A stretch of 55,335 nt of DNA from assembly GCA_937991965.1 (NCBI GenBank), contig CALKLP010000092.1, forward strand, positions 1-55,335. Direction: 5' to 3'. The notes under the pieces are model-generated. The model was not told where the DNA came from. It did not search any database and was given only the letters and a program-made list of their open reading frames with translations. Of the stretch, positions 24,142 through 35,964 are shown in pieces. Both the position numbers and the translations under genes were made by a program. The stretch is from an uncultured Verrucomicrobiales bacterium (lineage in GTDB: Bacteria > Verrucomicrobiota > Verrucomicrobiia > Verrucomicrobiales > Akkermansiaceae). Each line of letters opens with the position of its first letter. The first letter of the stretch is position 1.

Positions 24142-26604
24142 ATGTCATCTGATAGATATGAAATCCAAAAGAAAATCGGTGAAGGTGGTGCAGGTTCTGT
24201 ATATCTTGCTGTAGATACCCGCCTTGATCGTGAAGTGGCGATCAAACGCCTCATGTCTGAAGAAGATGGAAAATGGACTCAAAGCACTGTTGACATGATG
24301 CTCAAAGAAGCTCGTCTTCTATCATCCATCGATCACCCAAATATCGTCACCATATATGACGCTGATGTTGATGAGGATGGCCCTTATGTAGTCATGGAGT
24401 TACTCCAAGGTCGCAACATGGATGAACTCATTGCAGAAAATCCAATGACAGCTGCAGATTTCAAGTCTTTCGCGAGTCATTGCTTGGATGCCCTCACCGC
24501 AGCACACTCCATCAATGTCATTCACCGTGACATCAAGCCTAACAACATCGTCCTTAAGTGGTTACCTAACGGAAAATTTCAAGCGAAACTTCTCGACTTC
24601 GGGATGGCTAAGTTATCCCAAGTGCCTACTAAACAAACCGTAGACCACGGCGGCTCAGTAATGGGTTCGATTTACTTCATGGCTCCTGAGCAATTCGAGC
24701 GGATTGAGCTCGATGCAAGAACAGACATATACGCTCTTGGTGCAGTGTTTTACTACACACTTACAGGCACATATCCTTTCACAGGAGAAACGCCGGCTGA
24801 AGTAATGGCAGCGCATTTGACTCACCGAGTCCAGCCTATTGCTGAGCTGCGTCCTGACCTCCCTGAATGGGCTTGTAACTGGATCATGTGGTTAATCAAC
24901 AGAGAGATGCAACACCGTCCTGAATCAGCTCAAGTAGCGCTCGACTACTTCCAAGCAAACGATGACGAAATCCCACTTCGCTCTAGCTCTTCCGACAAGA
25001 ATATCGAAAAATCAACTGGTGTCATCCAAGTCGGTCAAGTTTCTGCCGCAACTCTCACGCCACAACAACCTGATACCCCAGCCGGGATCGCAAAACCCAC
25101 TCTACTCACAGCGTCAGGAAGCTTATCAAAAGCATCAAATATCAATGTTTCTGTCCCTCAAGAGAATATCACAAAACCTCAGGACATAAAAGCCACCGCA
25201 TCTACTCCTCCGAGCATGCTAAACACTGGCACATCACCTGGAGTAAAACTAGTTACAGGAGAACAACCAGTTTCTAAGCAAACCTCGCCTAATACGACCG
25301 CTACAACCGAGACCAATACTTCACCAACTGGCGTGAAATTGGTGACTGGCGCGCAACCTGCCTTGTCTCAAAGCGATACTCTCCCTGAAAAAAGTAAAAC
25401 AGCTCTCAACAATGTGCAGAAGAAAACCACTGCCAAGGAGACTGCTTCTAAAGAAAAAGAGCAAGCCAACGAAAAAAGCCCTCCTAAGAAAAAGGCAAAC
25501 TTCATTCCTTTAATTATCATTTCAGTTTTGGCAGTTTTAGCTGGATTGTGGATAGCGTTTACTCAATTAGCCAAAAACAAAGTAATCGGGCAATACAACG
25601 CGTTAATTACACAAGCGGACGGAGACTCACCTGAGCTTACTGTCACATCCAAGCCTGATTTAGATTTTCTTTTGGAAAAACTCCATGGAGCAAATACAAA
25701 GTTTGACAGTAGCAACATCCTAAGAAGATTACTTTTCGCTGAAACCGACGGCACTTATGACATCGGTAATGAGATTGCAACCTTCGCCACGCAAGAAGGC
25801 ACACTCATTTCAGATGAAACCCGCTCATCCTTGCTCAGCATTGTCGCAACCAAAAATTCAGAGCCTTCGGTAACCACCTTAATAGACTACATCAAATCCT
25901 CTGACAACTCAGAATTGATCGTTGATTCTATCCGTGCTAGTAAAGGAGGAGCCACCTTCACCCATCTAGATTTTTTCACTAATTTAATCCTGAATACAAG
26001 AATAGCCAAGGCTAGACAAGCTGCTGAACATGTGGCAGGTCATATCATCAAGAACACAAAACAGCGCGTAACTGTTTCAAAAGTAATTACCGATGCGATA
26101 GCAAATGCCGACAACAGTGTGACGAAAGCATCAATAACACGACTCATAGGATCACTAGGCGGTGAAGAAGCAAGTGCTATCATTACCGATGCCCTCAACT
26201 CCGGGAATCCAGATGCCGTTATTCCCGCTCTCGGAGCGATTAAAGAATGGAAAGACGACACCATGTTAAATACCACCATTGATTTTTGGAATACCTCTCC
26301 AGATGAGGTGATCAGAAAGACCGCTTTCGACACCCTTTACAGCCTAATGACTCGCTTCCATATCAAGCAAAGCTCTGAGAAAACTCAAGAACTTTGGGAA
26401 AACATCGCGGATAGCACTCAATCAGCTAACGAGAAACTACTCGTCATCAATGCCATGGCTACTACCAACAAGCCGTATTCCCAAACAATCATTGAGCAGT
26501 TCACCAATGACTCTGATCAAACCGTTTCAAAAAGAGCCGCGAAAGCACTTGAATACCTTGTCGGTAAAAACGAGAAAAAGGACGAAACAGAAGATAAGAA
26601 ATAA
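24142..26604 (+). CDS. Membrane-anchored Ser/Thr protein kinase with C-terminal helical-repeat sensor
   Basis: An 820-aa Hanks-type kinase. The catalytic domain (residues 6-275) is complete: glycine loop IGEGGAGSVYLAV, VAIKRL lysine, HRDIKPNNIVL catalytic loop, DFGMAKL, APEQFERIELDARTDIYALG. Residues about 280-450 are a Ser/Thr/Pro/Gln-rich linker in which VKLVTGEQP and VKLVTGAQP are repeated. One membrane helix follows (FIPLIIISVLAVLAGLWIAF, about 454-473). The C-terminal 340 residues look like HEAT/armadillo-type helical repeats and should be outside the cytoplasmic membrane, where they could sense a ligand. Substrates are unknown. Confidence 0.88.
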   Translation: MSSDRYEIQKKIGEGGAGSVYLAVDTRLDREVAIKRLMSEEDGKWTQSTVDMMLKEARLLSSIDHPNIVTIYDADVDEDGPYVVMELLQGRNMDELIAENPMTAADFKSFASHCLDALTAAHSINVIHRDIKPNNIVLKWLPNGKFQAKLLDFGMAKLSQVPTKQTVDHGGSVMGSIYFMAPEQFERIELDARTDIYALGAVFYYTLTGTYPFTGETPAEVMAAHLTHRVQPIAELRPDLPEWACNWIMWLINREMQHRPESAQVALDYFQANDDEIPLRSSSSDKNIEKSTGVIQVGQVSAATLTPQQPDTPAGIAKPTLLTASGSLSKASNINVSVPQENITKPQDIKATASTPPSMLNTGTSPGVKLVTGEQPVSKQTSPNTTATTETNTSPTGVKLVTGAQPALSQSDTLPEKSKTALNNVQKKTTAKETASKEKEQANEKSPPKKKANFIPLIIISVLAVLAGLWIAFTQLAKNKVIGQYNALITQADGDSPELTVTSKPDLDFLLEKLHGANTKFDSSNILRRLLFAETDGTYDIGNEIATFATQEGTLISDETRSSLLSIVATKNSEPSVTTLIDYIKSSDNSELIVDSIRASKGGATFTHLDFFTNLILNTRIAKARQAAEHVAGHIIKNTKQRVTVSKVITDAIANADNSVTKASITRLIGSLGGEEASAIITDALNSGNPDAVIPALGAIKEWKDDTMLNTTIDFWNTSPDEVIRKTAFDTLYSLMTRFHIKQSSEKTQELWENIADSTQSANEKLLVINAMATTNKPYSQTIIEQFTNDSDQTVSKRAAKALEYLVGKNEKKDETEDKK

Positions 26605-26676
26605 TTAAAAGAATCACTTCTTTTTCCTTGCTATCTTATTTTACGTAGCATAATTATTTCAGCCCGCAATCTATGT

Positions 26677-26751
26677 GTCTCGTTCGTCTAATGGTTAGGA
26701 CTCCAGGTTTTCATCCTGGCAATAGGGGTTCGACTCCCCTACGAGATGCCA
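26677..26751 (+). tRNA. tRNA-Glu (TTC), copy 1
   Basis: Acceptor GTCTCGT/ACGAGAT with a G1-T72 wobble, anticodon stem CCAGG/CCTGG with loop TTTTCAT (anticodon TTC), T arm AGGGG/CCCCT with TTCGACT, discriminator G and encoded CCA. Confidence 0.95.
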
Positions 26752-26795
26752 CTTCACTCAATTTGGCTTAACACATAACTGCTCACTTTCCTAAC

Positions 26796-26870
26796 GTCTC
26801 GTTCGTCTAATGGTTAGGACTCCAGGTTTTCATCCTGGCAATAGGGGTTCGACTCCCCTACGAGATGCCA
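26796..26870 (+). tRNA. tRNA-Glu (TTC), copy 2
   Basis: Identical over all 75 nt to copy 1, 44 nt downstream; anticodon TTC; CCA encoded. A tandem duplication, probably one transcript. Confidence 0.95.
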
Positions 26871-26944
26871 TTTCTTTTCTTGAGTGCACTTCCTCCTCAC
26901 CAAGAGAGCAAATTTCCATTTCTCAAATCAATCTTCACATCAAG

Positions 26945-26956
26945 ATATCGTGATAT
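26945..26956. promoter_or_regulatory. Possible operator upstream of metH part 1
   Basis: Inverted repeat ATATC-GT-GATAT about 60 nt before the metH start, in an AT-rich leader. It could be a regulator site. No SAM or cobalamin riboswitch is recognisable between tRNA-Glu and metH. Confidence 0.25.
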
Positions 26957-27016
26957 GATGATTTTTATCATTTTAAGCTTAACAGATCTGCATTCTACCG
27001 CTACACCTCTGGGATC

Positions 27017-28114
27017 ATGCAGCCTGATTTCACCGCAGAACTGAACACTCTTCTCTCCGAACGCATTGGCATCCTTGATGGTGCCATGGGAACAACTATC
27101 AGAGAGTATGAACTCAGTGAAGAAGACACCCGCGGAGAGCGCTTTAAAAGCAACGAGGAAGACCTCAAAAACAATGGCGACATCCTTTCCATCACTAAGC
27201 CAGATGTGATTGAAGATATTCACCGCCGATTCCTCCAGGCCGGCTCAGACATCGTTGAGACCAACTCCTTCTCTGGAACCAACCTCGCGCAATCAGAATT
27301 CTTCGTCGAAGACCCAAGGAAAACAGGTGGCATCAAAGACCCCGAGTTCTTTCAAACAAAAGTCATTGATAACAAAGAACTCACCGATTTAGTTTACGAG
27401 TTAAATTACGAGTCCGCGAGACTAACCCGAAAAGCGTGCGATGACATTGCTACCGACACCGGCATCAAACGCTACTCCGCAGGCGCTATCGGGCCTCTTA
27501 CCGTCTCACTCACTAACGTCGTCGACCCGAACGACACCTCCTTCCGCCCTGTCACCTTTGATCAGGTCAAAGGCGATTACATCCACCAAATCAACGCCCT
27601 CATCGATGGCGGCGTCGACATCCTCATGGTAGAGACCATCTTTGATGCCCTCAATGCCAAGGCCGCCCTCGTCGCCTGCCAAGAAGTTTTCGAACAACGT
27701 GGACAAAAGCTCCCTCTTATCATTTCGGCAGCCGTAGGACGTGGTGGAGAAACCATGATTTCCGCCCAAAAGATCGAAGCCTTCTGGAATGCAACCCGCC
27801 ATGTCGACCCGCTCGCCATCGGGCTGAACTGCTCGCTCGGCCCAGACCTCATGCGCCCCTTTGTAGAGGAAATCTCACAGAAAGCCCACACCCATATCTC
27901 CGCCTACCCGAATGCCGGCCTACCTAATCCCCTCGCCCCGACCGGCTTTGACCTAGAACCACAACACATGGGAGACTACACCAAAGACTTCGCCGAAAAC
28001 GGCTTCGTGAACCTCATCGGAGGCTGCTGCGGAAACACCCCAGACCACGTAAAAGCCATCGCCGAAGCCGCAAAAGGAATCGCCCCAAGGCAGGTGCCGA
28101 CGCTAGGAAGCTAG
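27017..28114 (+). CDS. metH: Methionine synthase, homocysteine-binding part (split MetH, N-terminal protein)
   Basis: A 365-aa homocysteine S-methyltransferase domain corresponding to the first module of cobalamin-dependent methionine synthase. It has GILDGAMGTTI near residue 18, ETNSFSGTN near residue 80, and zinc-ligand cysteines in GLNCSLGPD (near residue 273) and GGCCGNTPDHV (near residue 338). The protein ends just after this module. The folate, cobalamin and AdoMet modules are encoded by the gene starting at 28939, after an 824-nt interval holding a ClpP-like gene between inverted repeats. Split MetH proteins exist naturally; here the split coincides with a repeat-bounded cassette. Confidence 0.9.
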   Translation: MQPDFTAELNTLLSERIGILDGAMGTTIREYELSEEDTRGERFKSNEEDLKNNGDILSITKPDVIEDIHRRFLQAGSDIVETNSFSGTNLAQSEFFVEDPRKTGGIKDPEFFQTKVIDNKELTDLVYELNYESARLTRKACDDIATDTGIKRYSAGAIGPLTVSLTNVVDPNDTSFRPVTFDQVKGDYIHQINALIDGGVDILMVETIFDALNAKAALVACQEVFEQRGQKLPLIISAAVGRGGETMISAQKIEAFWNATRHVDPLAIGLNCSLGPDLMRPFVEEISQKAHTHISAYPNAGLPNPLAPTGFDLEPQHMGDYTKDFAENGFVNLIGGCCGNTPDHVKAIAEAAKGIAPRQVPTLGS

Positions 28115-28120
28115 GTTATA

Positions 28121-28140
28121 TTTACCACGGAGGCGCGGAG
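28121..28140. repeat. Left inverted repeat of the ClpP-like cassette
   Basis: Perfect 20-bp inverted match to 28908-28927; followed by AACACGGAGAA, a further copy of the ACACGGAG motif. Confidence 0.85.
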
Positions 28141-28188
28141 AACACGGAGAATTTATTTTAAAACCAAAAGCTATAATAGAGATTCAAA

Positions 28189-28842
28189 ATGAAAGCGACT
28201 ATATCAATTTTTCTCCCCATAATTTTAATCCTATTTGGGATCTTTGTTTACAATAATCGAAGCTCTACATCTATCGAAATAGACCACCAAGGCATAGTTG
28301 ATACCTTAGTAGATAGTGGTGTAATCACCGCCTCTAGTAAATTAGATGAAGAGCTGCTTAAAAAACGAACCATTATCCTCACTAAAGAAGTAAATCAATA
28401 TTCAGCAAAAAAAATAATAGCCAGCTTGCTTTTACTGGATGCTGAAAGTCAGGAGGAAGAAATTGATTTATACATCCGTACTGACGGTGGCTGGTATACA
28501 GACGCCTTTGCGATAGCAGACGTTATCAATAACCTGAAAGCTCCTGTTAACACGATCGCCATGGGAAATGCCAGCTCGAGTGGGGCAATAATTTTAGCGG
28601 CGGGAACTGGTAAAAGACAGGCATATCCAAACGCCATAATTATGGTTCACACTAACGTAACCGATTATGAAGAAGAATTTGATTGGGACACGCTTAACTT
28701 CAAACGGTTTTTAAAATTCTGGAAAAATCACTCGAGCGTTCCTGAAGAATGGATTCATCGCAAGAAGGATGAATCCTACTATCTATCTGCTGAAGAAGCC
28801 CTAGAATATGAAATTATCGATCATATAATCTCTAAAGAATAA
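28189..28842 (+). CDS. ClpP-like serine protease with N-terminal membrane anchor
   Basis: A 217-aa protein with one N-terminal hydrophobic helix (residues about 4-21) and a ClpP/crotonase-fold domain. The expected triad is present: Ser in MGNASSSGAIILAAG (near residue 128), His in IIMVHTNV (near residue 153) and Asp in HRKKDESYYLSAEEALEYEIID (near residue 190). RTDGGWYTDAFAIADVI matches the ClpP substrate-groove glycine strand. The membrane anchor separates it from housekeeping ClpP, and no ClpX-type partner is adjacent. Nothing links it to methionine synthesis; its position within the inverted-repeat cassette suggests it is cargo. Confidence 0.82.
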   Translation: MKATISIFLPIILILFGIFVYNNRSSTSIEIDHQGIVDTLVDSGVITASSKLDEELLKKRTIILTKEVNQYSAKKIIASLLLLDAESQEEEIDLYIRTDGGWYTDAFAIADVINNLKAPVNTIAMGNASSSGAIILAAGTGKRQAYPNAIIMVHTNVTDYEEEFDWDTLNFKRFLKFWKNHSSVPEEWIHRKKDESYYLSAEEALEYEIIDHIISKE

Positions 28843-28927
28843 ACTTAGCGTCTTCGCGCCTTTGCGATTCAATAAAATCTGTGCCCTCTCAAAAAACTCT
28901 CCGCGACCTCCGCGCCTCCGTGGTAAA
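28842..28927. repeat. Right flank repeats of the ClpP-like cassette
   Basis: Contains AACTTAGCGTCTTCGCGCCT (about 28841-28860), shared with 11282-11299, and then the 20-bp inverted repeat at 28908-28927. Confidence 0.75.
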
Positions 28928-28938
28928 CATAACTTAAA

Positions 28939-32439
<3,501 letters not shown>

Positions 32440-33522
32440 TCACATCGCGATCACCTGAGATTCCTTCAGCTCAAAAACCTGCGCCTCGACCTCGCCCCAG
32501 TGGATTTGCGTGGTAGTGAATATCGTTTGTGCAGCGGCGGGAAAAGCCTGCATGAGGGCTCTCCTCCGCTGGTCGTCTAACTCACCAAAGACGTCATCGA
32601 CGAGATAGACAACTTGGGCTTGCCCTTCCAGCAATCGCCCCTGTGCCAATCTAAGCGCAATCGCCAAGGTTCGTTGCTGGCCTTCGCTCGCAAAATCATT
32701 TGCAGGCCTACCATCGACATACAGGAGAAAATCATCACGATGAGGCCCGATCAGCGTCTGCTTCATAATGCGATCCTGTTCTATTCCTTTCAGCAGGTCT
32801 TCATCAAGGTTAAGTGATGATGGCTGGTAGGTCAGAGAAAACTGCTCTTGTGCATCTGAGATTGTTTGGTGCGATGCTGCTAGATACGGAAGCAGATCTT
32901 GAATCATACGTTCTCTGAATTCAACCAGGACCTTCCCATGCTGAATCAATAAGGTCGTGAAAACTTGAAATTCACGATCCTGACTGCGCTGGTCTTTTAG
33001 GAGCGCATTTCGGGAGCGCAGCGCCTTCGTGTAATCACGCAGGGCTCGAGCATAGACAGGACTCAGCTGAGTCCCTATCGCATCCAAATATCGACGGCGC
33101 CTCTCGCCCGATCCGCGCACCAACTCCAGATCACGATTCTCCATCCAGACAATACGCGGACTCTGCGTGAGATAATCCATCTTCTTACACTGGCCGCCAT
33201 CTAGTGAGAGCTCAAATTTACGATCCTGATAGACCGCTTTAAAGAGGCCGTCCTTTGTTCCAATCGCAACCCCACAGCCGAATTGGCCCTCACGAATCAT
33301 CTGCGCTTGGCGCGAAGCCCGGGGTGAACCTAGCCGTGCACCAACTGCGATCGCCTCGAGCAAACTTGTTTTCCCTTGGGCATTCGCGCCGGTAAAGAAG
33401 ACACAACGCTGCTCCAGCTCAATCGCCAGAGCCTCAAAACAGCGAAAATCAATGACGCGCAGAGATGATATCACAGTGATAGGTAACGCTAAAGTTGATC
33501 GCCCGTCAAATCCCCGAATCAA
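32440..33522 (-). CDS. recF: DNA replication and repair protein RecF
   Basis: SMC-like ATPase that loads RecA at gapped DNA. The 360-aa protein has Walker A FTGANAQGKTSLLEAI near residue 43, the RecF region IVWMENRDLELVRGSGERRRRYLD, the ABC signature ASEGQQRTLAIALRLAQG and Walker B VVYLVDDVFGELDD. Homology starts near VISSLRVIDFRCF, so the GTG at 33474 is an alternative to the listed ATG at 33522, which lies 3 nt after the dinG stop. The pair dinG-recF is likely co-transcribed. recF is not next to dnaA/dnaN here. Confidence 0.93.
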   Translation of the reverse strand: MIRGFDGRSTLALPITVISSLRVIDFRCFEALAIELEQRCVFFTGANAQGKTSLLEAIAVGARLGSPRASRQAQMIREGQFGCGVAIGTKDGLFKAVYQDRKFELSLDGGQCKKMDYLTQSPRIVWMENRDLELVRGSGERRRRYLDAIGTQLSPVYARALRDYTKALRSRNALLKDQRSQDREFQVFTTLLIQHGKVLVEFRERMIQDLLPYLAASHQTISDAQEQFSLTYQPSSLNLDEDLLKGIEQDRIMKQTLIGPHRDDFLLYVDGRPANDFASEGQQRTLAIALRLAQGRLLEGQAQVVYLVDDVFGELDDQRRRALMQAFPAAAQTIFTTTQIHWGEVEAQVFELKESQVIAM

Positions 33523-33525
33523 AAA

Positions 33526-35553
33526 TCATCGCTCCAGTTCATTCACACTTTTCACGAAATTCACTGGTGATGGCTGCAAGCAATCCAGAAAGGTTGAGCC
33601 GTATTTCTTGGTCACCACGCGGCTATCCAGTATCAGAACTTTTCCCTTATCCTTCCCTGACCGAATCAGACGCCCTACTCCTTGGCGGAATTTTAGCACC
33701 GCCTCTGGCAAAGAGTAATCCATAAATGAGTTTCCACCATTATTCTTAATATCTTCTAGACGAGCTTGCACCACAGGATGACTCGGCACCTCAAAGGGCA
33801 AGCGCGCAATGATAACATTGCTCAGCGCCTCACCCGGCACATCAACTCCTGTCCAAAAACTATCTGTGCCCAGAAGGACTCCATTTTCAGATTGTCGAAA
33901 GCCTTCCAACATCGCTTGACGCGAGCTACCCGTGCCTTGCACGAAACAGTCCCACCCATTGCGGCCACACAGCTTTTGCACCTGCTCAGACACCAGCATC
34001 ATATCGCGATAACTAGTGAACAGCACGAAGGCTCGGCCTCCACAATACTGTAAAAACGCCGTGATCCAGGTCGTCAAATCCTGCCCATAATGCTGACTAT
34101 TAGGCTCCGACATTCCGCTCGCGACATACGTTTCCATCTGCGTCGCGAGATCAAAGGGACTGCCTACTACCAGCTCAGAGGCATATTCCGCTCCCACTCG
34201 TCGCTTATAATACTGCAGATCTCCACCGCTCACTGAGAGCGTCGCGCTGGTCATAATCGCGCTCCGCTTTCCGCTGAATAACACGCTGCGTAAGCGGTCT
34301 GCGATATCGATCGGCGCCGAGCGTAAAGTCATCGAACCGAAATCCCCACGTGGAGGTTCCGCCCAATACACGGAATGCTCATCCTCCATATTAAGAAACT
34401 GCGCGATCCCTTCTTGCACTTCGCCCAGTCTTCGCACAGCATCATTGACCTCGCTCTGTAACATCTCATCCTCGGTATCCTCCACGATACCAGAGAGCTC
34501 CATTCGTAACCTTTGGATCGGAGCTCCTAAGGTATTCTCCACCAAATCAGGTTCACGCACCCGCACTTCACTCTGTGGACGTCCATTGAGATGATCGCCA
34601 TCAGGAAAAACCGCCTCCGAAACTGCATCAAAGAACTCTCCTGCATGGTCTAAAACCGCTTCTACCGATGGCGCTAAATCAAGCCGCTGTGCAGAACGCA
34701 GAACCCCCTTTTTATTGCGCGAGTTAAAAATCTTATTCAGCTCCATTCGCAAACCACCAGCGCTTATGTTGAGGCCTAGTTGCTTAGCCGCTACGTTCTC
34801 TAGGGTGTGCGCCTCATCAAAAACGATAAAATCGCGCTGAAAGAGGAAGCCCTCGATTTCATCCGAGACATCCAGATCGAGCAACGAGAAAAAGAGATTG
34901 TGGTTCAGAATAATCACCTGCGAATCATTCGCTCGCTTCCGCGCCTCCTGGTAATGGCACTTCCCGTTCGATCCACAGCGTTTCTGTGAGCATAAATCCG
35001 CCTCACTACACACCTGCTGCCACACCTTATAACTGGGTTTAAAATCGAGGTCTGAGAGCGTTCCATCCTCCGTCTCGAGCGACCACTCATAGACCCGCTT
35101 CAGCTCCATCGCCTCCGAGGACGTAAAGAGATCCCCCCTTCCTTGTAAGGCGCGTTTCAACCGCGTCGGGCAGAGGTAGTTTTGACGCCCTTTGAGTAAA
35201 GTGTAGGTCACCGGCACGTCCAGGAGCTTCGCCGCTAAAGGAACGTCTTTGTTGAGTAACTGCTCCTGCAGGTTAATTGTATGCGTGCTGACGAGGCATT
35301 TTTTCCCAGACTCGATCGCATACTTAATGCTCGGGATTAAGTAGGCTAGACTCTTCCCCACTCCCGTGCCGGCTTCCGCCACCAGCGAACGCTGAGCGAT
35401 TAAAGTTTGTGCGATTTCTGAGGCGAGTTCTTGCTGCTGAGGTCGATACTCATACTGGGGGGATTTTGACAACGCTCCCCCTTCCGCAAAAGCATGATAC
35501 GTTTCCGCAACCAGATCCGCTAACGCCCCTTGCTCATCTGCAATACCTATCAT
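33526..35553 (-). CDS. dinG: ATP-dependent DNA helicase, DinG/YoaA family
   Basis: A superfamily 2 5'-3' helicase of the XPD-like group, 675 aa. Visible parts: Q-like region YRPQQQELASEIAQTL near residue 37, Walker A VAEAGTGVGKSLAYLIP, the iron-sulphur cluster cysteines (NYLCPTRL near 118, then DLCSQKRCGSNGKC near 188), the DEAH box IVFDEAHTLENV, and C-terminal motifs FVLFTSYRDM and RQGVGRLIRS. The four-cysteine pattern supports a 4Fe-4S helicase of the DinG/YoaA type, which resolves R-loops and damaged replication structures. It is upstream of recF in a repair pair. Confidence 0.92.
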   Translation of the reverse strand: MIGIADEQGALADLVAETYHAFAEGGALSKSPQYEYRPQQQELASEIAQTLIAQRSLVAEAGTGVGKSLAYLIPSIKYAIESGKKCLVSTHTINLQEQLLNKDVPLAAKLLDVPVTYTLLKGRQNYLCPTRLKRALQGRGDLFTSSEAMELKRVYEWSLETEDGTLSDLDFKPSYKVWQQVCSEADLCSQKRCGSNGKCHYQEARKRANDSQVIILNHNLFFSLLDLDVSDEIEGFLFQRDFIVFDEAHTLENVAAKQLGLNISAGGLRMELNKIFNSRNKKGVLRSAQRLDLAPSVEAVLDHAGEFFDAVSEAVFPDGDHLNGRPQSEVRVREPDLVENTLGAPIQRLRMELSGIVEDTEDEMLQSEVNDAVRRLGEVQEGIAQFLNMEDEHSVYWAEPPRGDFGSMTLRSAPIDIADRLRSVLFSGKRSAIMTSATLSVSGGDLQYYKRRVGAEYASELVVGSPFDLATQMETYVASGMSEPNSQHYGQDLTTWITAFLQYCGGRAFVLFTSYRDMMLVSEQVQKLCGRNGWDCFVQGTGSSRQAMLEGFRQSENGVLLGTDSFWTGVDVPGEALSNVIIARLPFEVPSHPVVQARLEDIKNNGGNSFMDYSLPEAVLKFRQGVGRLIRSGKDKGKVLILDSRVVTKKYGSTFLDCLQPSPVNFVKSVNELER

Positions 35554-35682
35554 GTACTCAACATGGAAAAGATCTCACGCACTAGCAACAGGCAATTCTG
35601 AAAATAACCATCTGCATTTTTTCGATATCCCCACTTGCCATACGATTAAAAATACTAAATAAATATCAACAACAACACTAAA

Positions 35683-35946
35683 ATGAAGTCAGAAAACTCC
35701 GAGAAATCAAGAAAGCACTGGAAGTTAAGCATTATTTACACACTATCCATATTAACAATATGGTTCGTCTCATCTTACGGATGCTCCATTCTTTTCCGTG
35801 ATTGGTGTGACGCAAACCTTCCTAAAGTAGGCAATGTCCCCTTCGGCTTCTGGATGTCACAACAAGGCTCCATCCTCGTCTTTATCGGCCTCCTCTTCAT
35901 CTACGCCATTCTCATGGCTCGTCTCGATCGTTCTCTAAACAACTAA
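35683..35946 (+). CDS. DUF4212 small subunit of a sodium:solute symporter
   Basis: An 87-aa membrane protein with two helices (residues about 15-33 and 60-78) and the DUF4212 pattern HWKLSIIYTLSILTIWFVSSYG with GFWMSQQGSILVFIGLLFIYAILM. This family is always found just upstream of large solute:sodium symporters of the VC_2705 group, as here with 18 nt between the genes. It probably assists or is a subunit of the transporter. Confidence 0.9.
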   Translation: MKSENSEKSRKHWKLSIIYTLSILTIWFVSSYGCSILFRDWCDANLPKVGNVPFGFWMSQQGSILVFIGLLFIYAILMARLDRSLNN

Positions 35947-35964
35947 CTTTTACCACCACTCATT

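Larger units (their letters stand above)
28121..28927. mobile_element. Inverted-repeat-bounded cassette with ClpP-like gene between the metH parts
   Basis: Ends are perfect 20-bp inverted repeats: TTTACCACGGAGGCGCGGAG at 28121-28140 and its exact reverse complement at 28908-28927. The right flank also contains CGTCTTCGCGCCTTTGCG (about 28850), a sequence shared with 11288-11305. The cassette starts 6 nt after the first metH stop and ends 11 nt before the second metH start, and carries a single gene. Confidence 0.75.

Noticed and set aside
26871..27016. SAM or cobalamin riboswitch upstream of metH
   Set aside because: The 146-nt leader is AT-rich and lacks the conserved riboswitch helices I would expect; only a short inverted repeat is visible.
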